This document shows positions 34,213-43,549 of a DNA stretch of 53,738 nucleotides, one piece after another (the stretch's first letter is position 1; each line of letters opens with the position of its first letter). The notes below the pieces were generated by a model. That model did not search any database, was not told where the DNA came from, and was given only the letters and a program-made list of their open reading frames with translations. The stretch comes from Bacteroidales bacterium (GTDB lineage: Bacteria; Bacteroidota; Bacteroidia; Bacteroidales; PUMT01), in contig SLPB01000044.1 of assembly GCA_007132225.1 (NCBI GenBank), positions 1-53,738 on the forward strand, in the 5' to 3' direction. The position numbers were made by a program, and so were the translations under genes.

Positions 34213-34313
34213 ACTTCGATCCCAAAAACCCACTCAAAAAAGTTGCATAACCAGAGGTGTATCTAAAAAAGCCTTACTTTTATAGCGTCTTCCGGGAAAT
34301 ATTAAAAATTAAA

Positions 34314-34321
34314 TAACTTTG
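34314..34321 (+). promoter_or_regulatory. Bacteroidota -7 box upstream of the prolyl oligopeptidase
   Basis: TAACTTTG matches TAnnTTTG exactly, 60 bases before the first ATG of the peptidase gene. No clear -33 element is seen at the usual distance, so confidence is moderate. Confidence 0.45.
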
Positions 34322-34380
34322 TGCCCTGAAGATTTTAATTAATATTAAAGCGATCCCCGTATTCAATAAATTCAATTGTC

Positions 34381-36534
34381 ATGTATTATATTGATGTCAA
34401 AAAATTATTGCTTAATAAAATGCGGGTTTGTAAATTCAAACATATCTGTTTATTAATGAAAATTCTGTTTTTATTTACCATTATGAGTATTGCAGGAGTT
34501 AACCAGGTTTTTCCGGAGAATGACGATCCTTTTTTATGGCTTGAAGAAGTTCACGGAGAAAAAGCCATTCAGTGGGTGGAGGAAACCAACGGAGAAAGCC
34601 TCGAATTATTGACAAAGCATCCCAAATATCAGGATATCTTTCAAAAAAACCTGGAAATATATAATTCAAGCGACAGGATCCCTGCTCCTTCTATAAGGGG
34701 TGAATTTATTTATAATCTATGGCAGGATGCTGATCATGTAAGAGGCATATGGCGAAGGACAACAAAAGAGAGTTACCTGCGGGGAAATCCTGATTGGGAT
34801 ATTCTTCTTGATCTTGACAAAATGTCTGAAGATGATGGGGTAAACTGGGTATTCAAAGGAGCAAGCGGACTTTTTCCTGATTACTCAAGATTTATGGTAT
34901 CGCTTTCCAGGGGGGGAGCTGATGCAGTTATTATAAGAGAATTCGATGCAAACAACAAATCCTTTGTTGAAGGCGGGTTCCAATTATCAGAGGCCAAGGG
35001 GGGAGTCAGCTGGCTTGATGAAAACAGACTCATTGTATCATCGGACTTTGGTGAAGGAAGCATGACTGCATCAGGCTACCCGCGGCAGGTCAGGATGTGG
35101 AAAAGAGGATATCAGGTATCAGATGCAACTGTCATTTTCGAAGGCGGGACAGATGATGTGTCCTCTTTTGGTTATGTCATTAATAAGGCTGAAAATCAGT
35201 ATGCTATTATCCGCAGGGGAATTACATTTTACACTTCCCATTATCATGTTTTTAAGAATGAACAGGTTCTGAAACTTGATATTCCTGAAGATTCTGACCT
35301 GGTTGACATCCTGAACGGCCAGCTAATAATAAACCTTAAATCTGACTGGAAAGTAAGTAATAAGATCTATAACCAGGGGGCCCTTGTTAGTTTAGATTAT
35401 GCTGATCTGCTGAAGGGACGGCATAATATTAAGCTTATACTTGAACCGGATAAGAACTCAAGCGTAATATCCGCCTCGGCTACTAAAAACAGACTGATAG
35501 TCAGCACAATCAGAAATGTGAGTAGTGAGCTGCACTCCTTTGCCTTAAAAAACGGGGAGTGGAGGGCAACCAAAGTCAATGCACCGGAAATGGGGACTAT
35601 CAGTACCGGTTCCGTTTCAGGGCTTTCGGATGAATATTTCTTCTGGTATCAAAATTTTCTCACACCCTCTTCTTTGTATTTTGCTAATGCCGCAAATAAC
35701 TCGGTAAAACAGGTGCAGTCCCTTCCCGACTTTTTTAACGCGGACAAATACAGGGTATGGCAACATGAAGCAAAATCGGCAGACGGCACCATGATTCCCT
35801 ATTTCATTGTAGGGCCTGAAGACATCGAATATAGCGGAATAAACCCAACCCTTTTATATGCATATGGTGGATTTGAGGTATCGATGCTTCCCTCCTACTC
35901 TGCCATAACCGGAAATTCCTGGCTTGAACAGGGCGGTGTATACGTACTTGCCAACATAAGGGGAGGCGGGGAATTTGGTCCCCAATGGCATCAGAGCGGA
36001 CTGAAGGAGAACAGGCAAAGGGTGTTTGATGATTTCCATGCAGTAGCGCAAGACCTCATTGATAAAAAAATCACTTCGCCCGGGCATCTTGGTATACAGG
36101 GAGGGAGTAACGGCGGACTGCTTGTTGGGGCTGCATTTACCCAAAGACCTGATCTTTATGGTGCTGTAGTTTGCCAGGTCCCTTTACTGGATATGAAACG
36201 CTATCATAAACTTCTGGCTGGTGCAAGCTGGGTGGGTGAGTATGGAAATCCTGATATTCCAGAAGAATGGGAATTTATTAAAAAATATTCTCCCTATCAC
36301 AACCTGAAAAGAAACCAGGACTATCCTGAAGTATTCTTTACCACATCAACTAGAGACGACAGGGTACATCCCGGGCATGCCAGGAAAATGGTGGCAAAAA
36401 TGAAAGATATGGGATATAATGTATATTACTATGAAAATCTGGAAGGCGGCCATGCCGGTGCATCAACAAATGAACAGCGGGCAATGACATCTGCACTGGG
36501 ATTCAGCTTTCTGCTTATGAAACTTAGTAATTAA
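34381..36534 (+). CDS. S9A prolyl oligopeptidase, secreted
   Basis: 717 residues. Cleaves short peptides after Pro. The N-terminal propeller begins DDPFLWLEEVHGEKAIQWVEETN, the standard Peptidase_S9_N opening. The hydrolase domain has Ser576 in GIQGGSNGG, the catalytic Asp in TRDDRVHPGHA (659 or 660), and His691 in GGHAG. Methionine 26 (ATG 34456) begins MKILFLFTIMSIAGVNQVF, a clean signal peptide; the upstream 25 residues may be untranslated. The export signal argues for an envelope location. It lies between the GG-leader peptides and their likely exporter, so a role in peptide processing or degradation is possible but unproven. Confidence 0.93.
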   Translation: MYYIDVKKLLLNKMRVCKFKHICLLMKILFLFTIMSIAGVNQVFPENDDPFLWLEEVHGEKAIQWVEETNGESLELLTKHPKYQDIFQKNLEIYNSSDRIPAPSIRGEFIYNLWQDADHVRGIWRRTTKESYLRGNPDWDILLDLDKMSEDDGVNWVFKGASGLFPDYSRFMVSLSRGGADAVIIREFDANNKSFVEGGFQLSEAKGGVSWLDENRLIVSSDFGEGSMTASGYPRQVRMWKRGYQVSDATVIFEGGTDDVSSFGYVINKAENQYAIIRRGITFYTSHYHVFKNEQVLKLDIPEDSDLVDILNGQLIINLKSDWKVSNKIYNQGALVSLDYADLLKGRHNIKLILEPDKNSSVISASATKNRLIVSTIRNVSSELHSFALKNGEWRATKVNAPEMGTISTGSVSGLSDEYFFWYQNFLTPSSLYFANAANNSVKQVQSLPDFFNADKYRVWQHEAKSADGTMIPYFIVGPEDIEYSGINPTLLYAYGGFEVSMLPSYSAITGNSWLEQGGVYVLANIRGGGEFGPQWHQSGLKENRQRVFDDFHAVAQDLIDKKITSPGHLGIQGGSNGGLLVGAAFTQRPDLYGAVVCQVPLLDMKRYHKLLAGASWVGEYGNPDIPEEWEFIKKYSPYHNLKRNQDYPEVFFTTSTRDDRVHPGHARKMVAKMKDMGYNVYYYENLEGGHAGASTNEQRAMTSALGFSFLLMKLSN

Positions 36535-36650
36535 CCTTCCGGCAACCGGTCCTTATATTTTCAGGGAAAATTTGAACTTGTCTTGTATTAGTGGTCAATT
36601 CACATTATATTGCAAAAGTAAAGTAAAAGAAATTACTGGTATGAAGTTAT

Positions 36651-36682
36651 TTTGACAATCATAATTTCAAATATTATTTTCG
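36651..36682 (+). promoter_or_regulatory. Bacteroidota promoter upstream of the 36712 gene
   Basis: TTTG (36651-36654), a 20-base spacer, then TATTTTCG (36675-36682), matching TTTG-N19/20-TAnnTTTG with one mismatch in the -7 box. It lies 29 bases before the ATG at 36712. It may also drive the C39 exporter gene downstream. Confidence 0.55.
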
Positions 36683-36711
36683 ACTCATTTGTCAACCAAA
36701 ACTCTTTTATT

Positions 36712-37095
36712 ATGAAAAAATTTATTTCCTCATTTAGTGGATTGATTCTCTTTGCTTTTATGTTAATGGCAAATGCAACTGAGACTGACAATCCCCTAAT
36801 CGGGACATGGAGCTTTAATGTAAGCCAGGCTCCGTGGGAATACAGCAGGGGCAAAGTGGTGTTTGAAAAAGACAAAAATGATATTTTAGCCGGCAAAATA
36901 ATTTTCAGTAGTGGAGCAGAACTTGCTATTCCAAGAATTACAGTAAAAGATAATAGATTGACATTTGAGGTGATAATCGATGGTTACAGTACAAAAACCA
37001 CCGCTACAATTAAAGATGATTGCCTTAGTGGTTATGTTGAAACCTATGAGGGGAATATGCCCTTTTCCGCAAATAAAAATGTGCCGGAAGATTAA
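36712..37095 (+). CDS. Small secreted lipocalin-like protein
   Basis: 127 residues from the ATG at 36712. A signal peptide (MKKFISSFSGLILFAFMLMANA) is followed by a beta-rich domain with NPLIGTWSFNVSQAPWEYSRG, where GTW is the lipocalin-like opening, and alternating strands (KVVFEKDKNDILAGKIIF, LTFEVIIDGYSTKTTATIK). Earlier in-frame codons start at a TTG, but the promoter motif and signal peptide favour 36712. It has no Cys after the signal, so it is not a lipoprotein. It is 37 bases before the C39 exporter on the same strand, likely one transcript. Function unknown. Confidence 0.72.
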   Translation: MKKFISSFSGLILFAFMLMANATETDNPLIGTWSFNVSQAPWEYSRGKVVFEKDKNDILAGKIIFSSGAELAIPRITVKDNRLTFEVIIDGYSTKTTATIKDDCLSGYVETYEGNMPFSANKNVPED

Positions 37096-37132
37096 CTTTA
37101 ATATTCTATTTTTCTCAACCACATAATCATTA

Positions 37133-39325
37133 ATGCCATTTCCGCACTACAAACAGCCTGATGCCATGGATTGCGGCCCTACATGCCTTCGTATGGTAGC
37201 TGCATTTTACGGCAAGCATTATAAACTAGATACCCTGCGTGAACGCAGCTATATTTCACGTGAAGGTGTGAGTTTGCTTGGAATAGCCCAGGCAGCTGAA
37301 AGCATTGGTTTCCGGACCATGGGAGTAAAACTTACTCCGGATCAGCTTATAAGTGAAGCACCGTTACCGGCCATAATTCACTGGCAACAGGATCACTTTG
37401 TTGTCCTTTACAAGATCAAAGGAAAAAAAGGAAAGGAGATATTTCATGTTGCTGACCCGGGTGGCGGACTGGTACGGTTTAGCAGGGAGGAATTCATGCG
37501 TTGCTGGGCTTCTACCTCTGAAAAAGGAGAAGTTATGGGAGTTGCTTTGATTCTTGAGCCAGGCAAGGACTTTTATAAAACCCGGGATGAAGGCAGGGAT
37601 AAAACCAATTTCCGGTTTCTCTTTTCTTATCTCACACCCTACCGAAAACTTATTATCCAGTTGTTTCTGGGACTTATCCTGGGAAGCCTGTTACAGCTGG
37701 TTTTCCCATTCCTGACTCAAAGCATTGTCGATCATGGTATCGGCACCCAGAATATAAGCTTTATCTATCTTGTTCTGATTGCACAGCTGGTTCTGACACT
37801 CAGCAGAGCCTCGGTGGATTTTGTAAGAAACTGGATTCTGCTTCATATTGGAGCCAGGGTGAATATTTCACTTATCTCCGATTTCCTGGCAAAGCTTATG
37901 CGGCTGCCAATGAAATTTTTTGACACCAAACTAACCGGTGACATGCTGCAAAGGATTGGTGATCATCGCCGCATTGAATCATTCCTCACCGGAACAACAC
38001 TCAATATACTTTTTTCCCTGGTCAGCCTGGTCATTTTCGGTCTGGTTTTGCTTTATTACAACCTGCTTATTTTTGCAATATTTCTTACGGGCAGCTTCCT
38101 GTACGGACTATGGGTCTACATTTTCCTGAAACGCAGAGCTGAGCTGGACCACCGCAAATTCGCACAGATGTCAACCCACCAGAGTAACCTGATCCAGCTT
38201 ATACAGGGAATGCAGGAGATCAAACTCCAAAATTGCGAACAGCAAAAAAGATGGGAATGGGAAGCCATACAAGCCAGATTATTCAGGATTGGCATTAAAG
38301 GACTGGCTCTCAGACAATATCAGCAATCCGGGGCACTGGTAATAAATGAAGTTAAAAACATTCTTATAACTGTGATTGCAGCAAAAGCAGTTATAGACGG
38401 CACAATGACACTAGGAATGATGCTTGCCGTTCAATACATTATCGGTCAGCTAAACAGTCCAATCGAACAATTGATAAACTTTATCAACACCACCCAGGAC
38501 GCAAAAATCAGCCTGGAAAGGCTGGGTGAAATACACGACAGGGAAGATGAGGAAGATCCTGAAACTGATAGATTACAGGAGATCCCTGAAAAATCGGGGA
38601 TAAATGTAAAAGACCTTTCTTTCCGGTATGAAGGTCCGGAATCAGAACTCGTGCTTGACAATATTACAATGTCAATACCCCCCGGCAAGCAAACAGCTAT
38701 TGTTGGAACTTCAGGAAGTGGCAAGACAACCCTGATAAAGCTTCTGCTTGGGTTTTACCCCCCTGCAAAAGGCAAAATATACCTGGGCAGCAACCAGCTA
38801 AACTCCTACAGTCTTCGTCAATGGCGCAGGAATTGCGGAGTCGTGATGCAGGATGGCTACCTGTTTTCCGATACTATTGCCAATAATATTGCTCCCGGGG
38901 CAGAACGTATTGACAAGAACAAATTATTGCATTCAGTCAGAGTTGCCAATATTGACAGTTTCATTGAAAGCCTGCCCCTGAGATTCAACACCAGGATAGG
39001 CAGCGACGGTCATGGACTGAGCCAGGGTCAGAAACAACGCTTACTGATTGCAAGAGCGGTCTACAAGGATCCTGAATATATTTTTTTTGATGAAGCAACA
39101 AATTCTCTTGATGCCAACAATGAAAAGGAGATTTTAAAAAATCTCCATGAGTTTTTCAGGGGTCGTACAGTTATTGTGGTGGCCCACCGCCTCAGCACAG
39201 TGAAAAATGCAGACCAGATAATTGTTATTGAAAAGGGCAGAATAATTGAATCGGGCTCTCATGAAGAACTGATATCAAATAAAGGTGCCTATTATACACT
39301 TGTTAAAAATCAACTTGAATTATAA
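37133..39325 (+). CDS. C39-peptidase ABC exporter (PCAT) for double-glycine peptides
   Basis: 730-residue bifunctional processing exporter. Residues 1-125 are a C39 peptidase: catalytic Cys14 in DCGPTC, His88 in DHFVVLY, Asp108 in HVADPGGG. The ABC exporter membrane domain (six spans, about 155-430) and an ATPase domain follow: GTSGSGKTT (Walker A), LSQGQKQRLLIARAV (signature), YIFFDEATNSLD (Walker B), VVAHRLST (H-loop). Such enzymes cut after GG in leader peptides and export the core. The two GG-leader peptides at 29936 and 30202 are the obvious candidate substrates. The HlyD adaptor follows after 83 bases. An outer-membrane TolC-type channel is not in the window. Confidence 0.96.
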   Translation: MPFPHYKQPDAMDCGPTCLRMVAAFYGKHYKLDTLRERSYISREGVSLLGIAQAAESIGFRTMGVKLTPDQLISEAPLPAIIHWQQDHFVVLYKIKGKKGKEIFHVADPGGGLVRFSREEFMRCWASTSEKGEVMGVALILEPGKDFYKTRDEGRDKTNFRFLFSYLTPYRKLIIQLFLGLILGSLLQLVFPFLTQSIVDHGIGTQNISFIYLVLIAQLVLTLSRASVDFVRNWILLHIGARVNISLISDFLAKLMRLPMKFFDTKLTGDMLQRIGDHRRIESFLTGTTLNILFSLVSLVIFGLVLLYYNLLIFAIFLTGSFLYGLWVYIFLKRRAELDHRKFAQMSTHQSNLIQLIQGMQEIKLQNCEQQKRWEWEAIQARLFRIGIKGLALRQYQQSGALVINEVKNILITVIAAKAVIDGTMTLGMMLAVQYIIGQLNSPIEQLINFINTTQDAKISLERLGEIHDREDEEDPETDRLQEIPEKSGINVKDLSFRYEGPESELVLDNITMSIPPGKQTAIVGTSGSGKTTLIKLLLGFYPPAKGKIYLGSNQLNSYSLRQWRRNCGVVMQDGYLFSDTIANNIAPGAERIDKNKLLHSVRVANIDSFIESLPLRFNTRIGSDGHGLSQGQKQRLLIARAVYKDPEYIFFDEATNSLDANNEKEILKNLHEFFRGRTVIVVAHRLSTVKNADQIIVIEKGRIIESGSHEELISNKGAYYTLVKNQLEL

Positions 39326-39408
39326 TAAATAAAAATTATGGTTGTATCTTAGAACATAAAAATGTATAAAAAGTATATTTACAAGGTATCTTTACATTTT
39401 TATTACTG

Positions 39409-40755
39409 ATGAAAAAACCCGAAACAACCGAAAATAGGGAAAAGTCCCAACGTCCGGAAAACATTAATCTGCGATCAGATGAGGTGAAGGAAATTCTTGG
39501 CAAACCTCCGGGCTGGCTGGTGCGATGGGGCACAAGCATTCTTTTTATCGTTATAATTATTGTTCTTACAGGCAGTGGTTTTTTCAGCTACCCCGATCTT
39601 GTCAGGGCCCCGGTAATTATTACCAAAGAAAATCCGCCTGCGATCCTGATCGCGAGGTCTCCGGGCAAGGCTGAAGCAATATTTCATCCTGATGGTGCAA
39701 GGGTTAACAAATCAGATACACTTGCTGTAATAGAAAACCCGGCAAGATATAATGATATTTTCCGTCTTGGCAATTTTATCCGGTTACTAAACCAGAGTTT
39801 ATTTTCCGATGCTGATCTTTCAAAATTATCTATTCCCGGCGACATGGTTCTGGGAGAAGTTCAGCCAGCTTTCAATGATTTTACCACTTCCTTTTATGAT
39901 TACCGGATATTCATAAGCCAGGATTTTTATGAAAAAAAGATTTCTGCACTCACAGGAGAGCTAAATGAATACATCAACTACCGGAAAAATCTTGAACGAC
40001 AAAGGGCTCTGGCTTTAAGGGAATTAAGGTTAAGTAAAAATCAGTTTAACAGGGATTCACTGTTATTTACTTCAAATGTAATATCGCAATCAGAATTTGA
40101 GCAAGCCCAGGCTTTTTTATTAAATACTGAAAAGAGACTGGAAGATGCCGTATTGAAGCTTTCAGATGCAAGTATCACCATTGCCCGGCTTAAAAGAAAC
40201 ATTGCCGATACCAGACTGGAAAAGGAAGAAAAAAATCAAACGCTTACCAATGCCCTTGTCAATTCATTAAGACAGATGGAAAGCTCCCTTGGAGCATGGG
40301 AAAACAGGTATCTGCTGATTGCCCCGGCTTCGGGCATACTAAATTATCTCTCAGTATGGAGCAACCTTCAGGAACTTACTGCCGGTGAAGCAGTTTTTTC
40401 AATAGTGCCTGAAGATATGGGAAACTTGCACGCACGCATTATCCTGCCATTCAGGGGTGCAGGTAAAGTGAGACCCGGACAGAGGGTTAATATCAAACTT
40501 GATGGTTATCCCTATATGGAATTTGGTATGGTAGAAGGGCGTGTACATTCAGTATCAGGCGGACCTGTGGAGAAGGGTTTCCCTGCTGTTATATCTCTTT
40601 CCAAAGGTGCTGTTACCTCTTTTGGATACGAACTTGAAGTGATACGGGAATTATCCGGAACAGCAGAAGTATCAACTGATGAACTAAGCCTTCTTGCAAG
40701 GTTATTTCATCCCTTCAGGCATATTATAAAAAACAGGACCATAACAAGAATTTAG
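39409..40755 (+). CDS. HlyD-family membrane fusion (adaptor) protein
   Basis: 448 residues. One N-terminal TM (about 44-64, ILFIVIIIVLTGSGFFSYPDLV) is followed by a biotinyl-lipoyl/HlyD barrel-sandwich half (IIARSPGKAEAIFHPDGARVNKSDTLAVIE in part), a long helical hairpin with Glu/Arg-rich coiled coil (about 180-290), the second lipoyl half (LIAPASGILNYLSVWSN), and a beta-barrel (KVRPGQRVNIKLDGYPYMEFG). It links the inner-membrane C39 exporter to an outer-membrane channel, as in type I secretion. It is adjacent to, and co-oriented with, the exporter gene, 83 bases away. Confidence 0.93.
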   Translation: MKKPETTENREKSQRPENINLRSDEVKEILGKPPGWLVRWGTSILFIVIIIVLTGSGFFSYPDLVRAPVIITKENPPAILIARSPGKAEAIFHPDGARVNKSDTLAVIENPARYNDIFRLGNFIRLLNQSLFSDADLSKLSIPGDMVLGEVQPAFNDFTTSFYDYRIFISQDFYEKKISALTGELNEYINYRKNLERQRALALRELRLSKNQFNRDSLLFTSNVISQSEFEQAQAFLLNTEKRLEDAVLKLSDASITIARLKRNIADTRLEKEEKNQTLTNALVNSLRQMESSLGAWENRYLLIAPASGILNYLSVWSNLQELTAGEAVFSIVPEDMGNLHARIILPFRGAGKVRPGQRVNIKLDGYPYMEFGMVEGRVHSVSGGPVEKGFPAVISLSKGAVTSFGYELEVIRELSGTAEVSTDELSLLARLFHPFRHIIKNRTITRI

Positions 40756-40808
40756 TTTTAACCCGTAATTATAAATAACCTTAACAGAACTATAAAAAAC
40801 CTTTTATC

Positions 40809-42113
40809 ATGAAAACAATTTCAAGAAGAAGATTTATACAGACCTCAGTTGCCGGAGCAGCAGCTTTTTCTGTAATTCCTCTTATTAAAAGCTGCAAAAC
40901 TTCACCAAATGATATTATAAGGCTTGGCTTCATAGGATTAGGTCAGCAGGGTATTGGACTAATGAGAGGCTTCAACTCTATTCCGGGGGTACAGGTAGTT
41001 GCCGGGGCGGATGTTTATGGTATAAAACGTGAAAGGTTCAAAAAACTTATGGACCAGCACTATGACAGCATTGGCGAGAATGTCATGGTGACCACCCATG
41101 AAAGCTACCATGAAATACTGGACAACAGATACATAGATGGAGTAGTAATTTCCACACCTGATCACTGGCACGCTCTTAACGCAATTGATGCGTGTAAAGC
41201 AGGCAAAGATATATATTTGGAAAAACCCCTTACATTTACCATTAAAGAGGGTGTTGAAGTGGTAAATGCAGTCCGCGAAAACAATCGTATACTGGCAGTT
41301 GGAAGTCAGCAGAGATCAGATAAGAATTTCCATCATGCTGTAGCAATGGTGAGAGCAGGGAAGATAGGCAAACTTGACAGGATATACGCTTATGCGGGTG
41401 ACTTTCCTGCACCATACGATCTGCCAGAGGTTACGGTACCCCGGGATCTGAACTGGGATCTATGGCTGGGGCCCAATCCCTATGTTCATTATAACCCCAG
41501 GCTTAACCCGCCAATATCGCTTGATCCTCCAAAAAATGAAACATTCTGGGCTGAGTGGAGATACTTCAAGGAAACCGGGGGCGGTTACATTACTGACTGG
41601 GGTGCTCATAATTTCGATATTGCACAATGGGGACTGGGTGAAGATGACGGGGGACCGGTTGAAATTATACCGCCCGGATATCAAGGAACCGAATACCTGA
41701 CCTATGTTTATAGAAACGGTGTGAAAGTAACGAACCAGCCATACGATGATGCCTCGACAAGAGGGATAAAATTTTGGGGAGATGACGGATGGATAGAAGT
41801 TGCCCGTGGTCATTATGATTCATCCGATAATGCAATTTTCCCTGAAGATGAGGAGTTGAGGGGGCATGGCGGACTGCCTTATGAAACAGCTGTTCCCCAC
41901 CTGGAAGATTTCATCATTTCTATGAGAAACCGGACAGAACCCGTGGTTCCCGTTGAGATAGGTCACCGAACCTGTACAACCTGTATTTTAGGTAACATTG
42001 CATATGAATTGGGCAGGCCGGTGAACTGGGATCCTGAAAGACATTTTTTCGAACATGATGCAGAGGCTCAGGAGTATTATCACAGGGAATACCGGAATGG
42101 ATACACACTCTGA
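40809..42113 (+). CDS. Tat-exported Gfo/Idh/MocA family oxidoreductase, paralogue 1
   Basis: 434 residues. The N-terminus has a twin-arginine motif (ISRRRFIQTSVAGAAAF) and a Cys (LIKSC), so it is exported folded, likely with bound NAD(P) cofactor. Rossmann domain: IRLGFIGLGQQGIGLM, then the conserved ISTPDHWHALNAIDA and DIYLEKPLTFTIKEG, whose EKP Lys is the family catalytic residue. C-terminal domain: DWGAHNFDIAQWGLG. It probably oxidises or epimerises a sugar or sugar acid. The second copy and a PfkB kinase follow. Confidence 0.93.
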   Translation: MKTISRRRFIQTSVAGAAAFSVIPLIKSCKTSPNDIIRLGFIGLGQQGIGLMRGFNSIPGVQVVAGADVYGIKRERFKKLMDQHYDSIGENVMVTTHESYHEILDNRYIDGVVISTPDHWHALNAIDACKAGKDIYLEKPLTFTIKEGVEVVNAVRENNRILAVGSQQRSDKNFHHAVAMVRAGKIGKLDRIYAYAGDFPAPYDLPEVTVPRDLNWDLWLGPNPYVHYNPRLNPPISLDPPKNETFWAEWRYFKETGGGYITDWGAHNFDIAQWGLGEDDGGPVEIIPPGYQGTEYLTYVYRNGVKVTNQPYDDASTRGIKFWGDDGWIEVARGHYDSSDNAIFPEDEELRGHGGLPYETAVPHLEDFIISMRNRTEPVVPVEIGHRTCTTCILGNIAYELGRPVNWDPERHFFEHDAEAQEYYHREYRNGYTL

Positions 42114-42174
42114 AAATAACGGAACAAACAGAATTTATTAAACCAATAACATATAATCAAAAACGAAAAACGCT

Positions 42175-43476
42175 ATGACTAGTATTTCAAGACGCCGGTT
42201 TATCCGGAAATCATTTGCCGGTGCTGCCGCCCTTTCTTTTCTTCCACTGGTAAAAAGTTGCTCGGCACCTCCCAGCGACGTGATCAGGCTGGGCTTTATC
42301 GGGCTGGGCAGACAAGCCATGTATCTCATGAATGGATTCAGCCAGATGGAGGGAGTTCAGATTGTTGCAGGAGCTGATGTTTATGGAGTCAAACGCAGGA
42401 GATTTGAAATGCTCCTAAATGATTTCTATAAAGAAAAAAATCAGAATGTTAAAATAGATACTTATGAGCACTACCATCAGATTCTTAACCGCAACGATAT
42501 TGACGGGGTTGTCATATCCACGCCCGATCACTGGCACGGAATAATGGGAGTTGAATCCTGTGAGGCAGGAAAGGATATTTACATGGAGAAACCTCTTACC
42601 TTCACAATTAAAGAAGGTGTTGAACTTGTAAAAGCAGTTAGGAATAATAATGTTATTTTAGCTACAGGCAGCCAGCAACGCTCTGACAGTAACTTTCAGC
42701 ATGCAGTCAACATGGTACAAAATGGATCATTGGGCAGGATTGAAAAAATATTTGCACATGTTGGCGGACCACCCGTTCCATACAACCTGCAGGAGGAACC
42801 TTTACCCGACGACCTTAACTGGGATCTCTGGCTCGGACCAAATCCCTATGTACATTATAATCACGAGCTAAATCCGCCAATATCTCTTGACCCTCTTGTT
42901 AATGAACAGCTATGGGGGGCATGGAGATGGTACAAGGAGATGGGAGGAGGTTTCACTACCGACTGGGGTGCACATATGTTTGATATTGCACAGTGGGCCG
43001 CAGGCAAGGATGATAGCGGACCGGTACGGATTATTCCTGCCGGGTATAATGATTATAAGTTCCTGACTTTTGAATATGCCGATGGTTTGATCATGACCGA
43101 GGAACCATTCAATGAAGCCGGGAGCAGGGGTGTTAAATTCGTTGGGGAAGATGGCTGGATAGAAGTCAGTCGCGGACATTATGAAGCTTCAGACCCCTCA
43201 TTAATGCCAGTAGAGGCAAAAGAGAGAGATGAAACTGTGGATTATGAAACAGGTATTCCTCACCTTGTTGACTTCATTGAATCAATGCGAAGCCGAAAAG
43301 ATCCAATTGCACCTGTTGAAGTCGGTCACCGAACATGTACAACCTGCACCCTGGGGAATATTGCATATGAACTGGGAAGGCCGGTAGAGTGGGATCCTGC
43401 AAGGGAATATTTCGTCAATGATGCTGAAGCAGAAAAATTCTACCACCGGGATTATCGTGCCGGTTATAAAATTTAA
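42175..43476 (+). CDS. Tat-exported Gfo/Idh/MocA family oxidoreductase, paralogue 2
   Basis: 433 residues, similar to the previous gene along its whole length (same ISRRRFIRKSFAGAAA Tat signal, IRLGFIGLGRQAMYLM, DIYMEKPLTFTIKEG, DWGAHMFDIAQWAAG and the TCTTCTLGNIAYELGRP tail). The pair arose by tandem duplication, but divergence is enough that each may have its own substrate. The Tat signal again predicts a periplasmic location. It is 61 bases after the first copy, so the two are likely cotranscribed. A long perfect hairpin closes the pair. Confidence 0.93.
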   Translation: MTSISRRRFIRKSFAGAAALSFLPLVKSCSAPPSDVIRLGFIGLGRQAMYLMNGFSQMEGVQIVAGADVYGVKRRRFEMLLNDFYKEKNQNVKIDTYEHYHQILNRNDIDGVVISTPDHWHGIMGVESCEAGKDIYMEKPLTFTIKEGVELVKAVRNNNVILATGSQQRSDSNFQHAVNMVQNGSLGRIEKIFAHVGGPPVPYNLQEEPLPDDLNWDLWLGPNPYVHYNHELNPPISLDPLVNEQLWGAWRWYKEMGGGFTTDWGAHMFDIAQWAAGKDDSGPVRIIPAGYNDYKFLTFEYADGLIMTEEPFNEAGSRGVKFVGEDGWIEVSRGHYEASDPSLMPVEAKERDETVDYETGIPHLVDFIESMRSRKDPIAPVEVGHRTCTTCTLGNIAYELGRPVEWDPAREYFVNDAEAEKFYHRDYRAGYKI

Positions 43477-43485
43477 CAATCAATC

Positions 43486-43530
43486 ATAATATAACATAAC
43501 CATAAATCCTTTATGGTTATGTTATATTAT
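43486..43530 (+). terminator. Perfect 21-bp AT-rich hairpin after the oxidoreductase pair
   Basis: Arms 43486-43506 and 43510-43530 are exact reverse complements with a 3-base loop (TCC), for example ACATAACCATAAA against TTTATGGTTATGT. There is no separate T-run, so it may be a terminator, an RNA-stabilising hairpin or a protein-binding site. It lies just downstream of the second oxidoreductase stop. Confidence 0.6.
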
Positions 43531-43549
43531 TTCCAAGTACCTGAAAGTT

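Noticed and set aside
36652-36711. N-terminal extension of the lipocalin-like protein from a TTG
   Set aside because: It overlaps the predicted promoter, and the signal peptide begins at the ATG at 36712.
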